This document shows, piece after piece, positions 5,958-6,892 of a stretch of 6,892 bases of DNA (positions are counted from its first letter, which is position 1; every line of letters starts with the position of its first letter). The DNA lies in the NCBI GenBank assembly GCA_030378125.1, contig JAUCGN010000092.1, forward strand, positions 1-6,892, in the 5' to 3' direction. This stretch comes from Thiotrichales bacterium HSG1. GTDB taxonomy: Bacteria; Pseudomonadota; Gammaproteobacteria; Beggiatoales; Beggiatoaceae. A program made the translations under genes and the position numbers. The notes beneath the pieces are model-generated. The model was not told the origin of the DNA. It did no database searches and saw only the letters and a list, made by a program, of their open reading frames with translations.

Positions 5958-5976
5958 ATGTTAAGACAGGTAACAT
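5958..5976. terminator. Inverted repeat in the convergent spacer, possible weak bidirectional terminator
   Basis: Perfect 6-bp arms ATGTTA and TAACAT flank the loop AGACAGG. On the plus strand it is followed by AAC and a four-base T run (5980-5983). On the minus strand ATTTTG follows. It lies between the ends of two convergent genes, where a shared terminator would be expected, but the stem is short and AT-rich. Confidence 0.3.
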
Positions 5977-6062
5977 AACTTTTCAAGAAAAATGAGTTAA
6001 TCAGTGATTTTGTATAAAAAATTGATATTTAAGTATATTTGTAAATATGAAAATAGTCCAAG

Positions 6063-6892
6063 TTAAATAGAAACTTGCAATGGTGACTTACGGTGCATTA
6101 ATATCCATTCTCCATCTTCTTTCAAAACTTCAGTACCAACTTCAAACAGTATCTGTTCAGCAGTATAATTGGATTGAGAATTGGAAGAAACTTCTTCTAA
6201 TTTTTGATGAGCTATGGCAAATAAATCCGCCATCCGTTGATATTGTTTAACTTCCTCTTCAAGAGCTATTTTCTCAACATAATGATGTAGCAAAGCACCA
6301 GTTGCTGGAAAGAGTGCTATCAATAAAATCAATATGTTATGCCAAAATGGATGAGTTTGTAAAATAGAATAGTTCCATAACCATTCTCCAAACATATGAT
6401 CTGTCCACATGGTTACCATCAATATAACCCCCAAACTGAAAAGCCCGGTAATCACTTTATTCAAATGACGAGTTGTTTGCTTTTTTTGCTTGGCTATTTT
6501 TGCAAACCAATCTTTTTCATACATTATCCAACGATTATGCACTACATCAAGAGTTTGTTGATAATCTAACCAATCGTAAAAATTTAAAGCCCGAATTCCA
6601 TCCCTTATCCAGCCTAATTCCTGCCGTTGATTACGCAAATAATGATCTGAAACTGAGTGATTTAAGCCGCTTAAATGCCAAAAAATTTGTACTCGTAAAC
6701 CTTCAGCGAGAGTACGATAATCTAATACTTTGGTATGATAACGCCGCCAACCGACAAAACCCACTGTCAATGAACTACAAATAAACAAAATATAAAAAAA
6801 CTCTTTTGTATCTTCGATATTAACTGAATAGGGACCTATTTTACTTAAACTTTTTTCAAAAGTAGTTGTATCTTCTGGTTTCCATAGAAGCA
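6063..6892 (-). CDS. C-terminal part of a multi-TM protein, SLATT/DUF4231-like, cut by the window edge
   Basis: The frame is open from the TAA at 6065-6063 to the window end. The visible 275 residues are therefore the tail of a longer protein, and the TTG at 6788 is an internal Leu codon, not a start. Hydrophobic segments lie at about visible residues 30-48 (FFYILFICSSLTVGFVGW), 145-162 (KVITGLFSLGVILMVTMW) and 185-200 (NILILLIALFPATGAL). After the first comes YRTLAEGLRVQIFWHLSGL, then a long region rich in Trp, Arg and Gln (for example LRNQRQELGWIRDGIRAL). A coiled-coil-like helix (ALEEEVKQYQRMADLF) and the ending GEWILMHRKSPLQ close the protein. From memory, this pattern occurs in the membrane tail of large proteins whose N-termini carry SLOG- or RyR-type sensor domains, a class predicted to act in nucleotide-signalled defence. 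The N-terminal domain is not visible, so that role is inference. The gene converges on znuA across 162 bases. Confidence 0.8.
   Translation of the reverse strand, partial: LLWKPEDTTTFEKSLSKIGPYSVNIEDTKEFFYILFICSSLTVGFVGWRRYHTKVLDYRTLAEGLRVQIFWHLSGLNHSVSDHYLRNQRQELGWIRDGIRALNFYDWLDYQQTLDVVHNRWIMYEKDWFAKIAKQKKQTTRHLNKVITGLFSLGVILMVTMWTDHMFGEWLWNYSILQTHPFWHNILILLIALFPATGALLHHYVEKIALEEEVKQYQRMADLFAIAHQKLEEVSSNSQSNYTAEQILFEVGTEVLKEDGEWILMHRKSPLQVSI

Noticed and set aside
5958..5976. ATGTTA/TAACAT inverted repeat as a Zur box
   Set aside because: The half-sites look like Zur arms, but the spacer is 7 bases instead of 5, and the site lies after znuA between two gene ends with no promoter to control.
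6473..6784. Plus-strand ORF of 103 codons near the right end
   Set aside because: It is opposite the membrane-protein gene, whose frame has coherent hydrophobic segments and continues past the edge. This is a shadow.
6786..6788. TTG as start codon of the right-end minus-strand gene
   Set aside because: The frame has no stop between this codon and the window edge, and the first membrane segment straddles it, so it is an internal Leu.

Overview
The window is AT-rich, low-GC DNA with bacterial architecture: tightly abutted or overlapping genes, an extended -10 promoter and A/T-rich codon choice. The V-type ATPase subunit A is of the bacterial kind. The ZnuA-like protein keeps the cysteine pair seen in the Escherichia coli protein, and the nucleotide-sugar dehydrogenase reads like Salmonella TviB. 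Together these suggest an AT-rich gammaproteobacterium. A relative of the large sulfur bacteria (Thiotrichales) is possible, but that is a guess.

Layout. Positions 1-140 are an AT-rich leader with one good dyad. Positions 141-563 hold an unrecognised gene. Its end carries an A8 run forming a perfect -1 slippery heptamer (A AAA AAA), and the -1 frame stays open to 673, so the two frames may make one 177-residue product. Positions 674-1305 are a long AT-rich stretch. It holds a possible 37-residue membrane peptide gene on the minus strand, two copies of a 23-24 bp direct repeat containing three TACCATAA boxes, several dyads and, at its right end, a convincing extended -10 promoter.

From 1306 to 5900 a single plus-strand gene run reads V-ATPase subunit E, V-ATPase catalytic subunit A, a TviB-type UDP-N-acetylhexosamine 6-dehydrogenase and a ZnuA-type zinc-binding lipid-free periplasmic protein. 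The four genes have no gaps between them (TAA/ATG, TGA/ATG, then a 13-bp overlap), so they are probably co-transcribed. This is not a normal V-ATPase operon. Subunits B, D, I and K are absent where they would be expected, and unrelated envelope and zinc genes are joined directly to the stop codon of subunit A. The only promoter found for the run overlaps a sequence whose left half matches a gammaproteobacterial Zur (zinc repressor) box, which would fit the zinc gene at the far end.

Positions 5901-6062 are a short convergent spacer with palindromic elements but no strong terminator. From 6063 to the window end, on the minus strand, lies the C-terminal 275 residues of a larger membrane protein. 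It resembles the multi-TM tail of SLATT/DUF4231-type proteins. Its reading frame stays open to the edge, so its true start lies outside the window.
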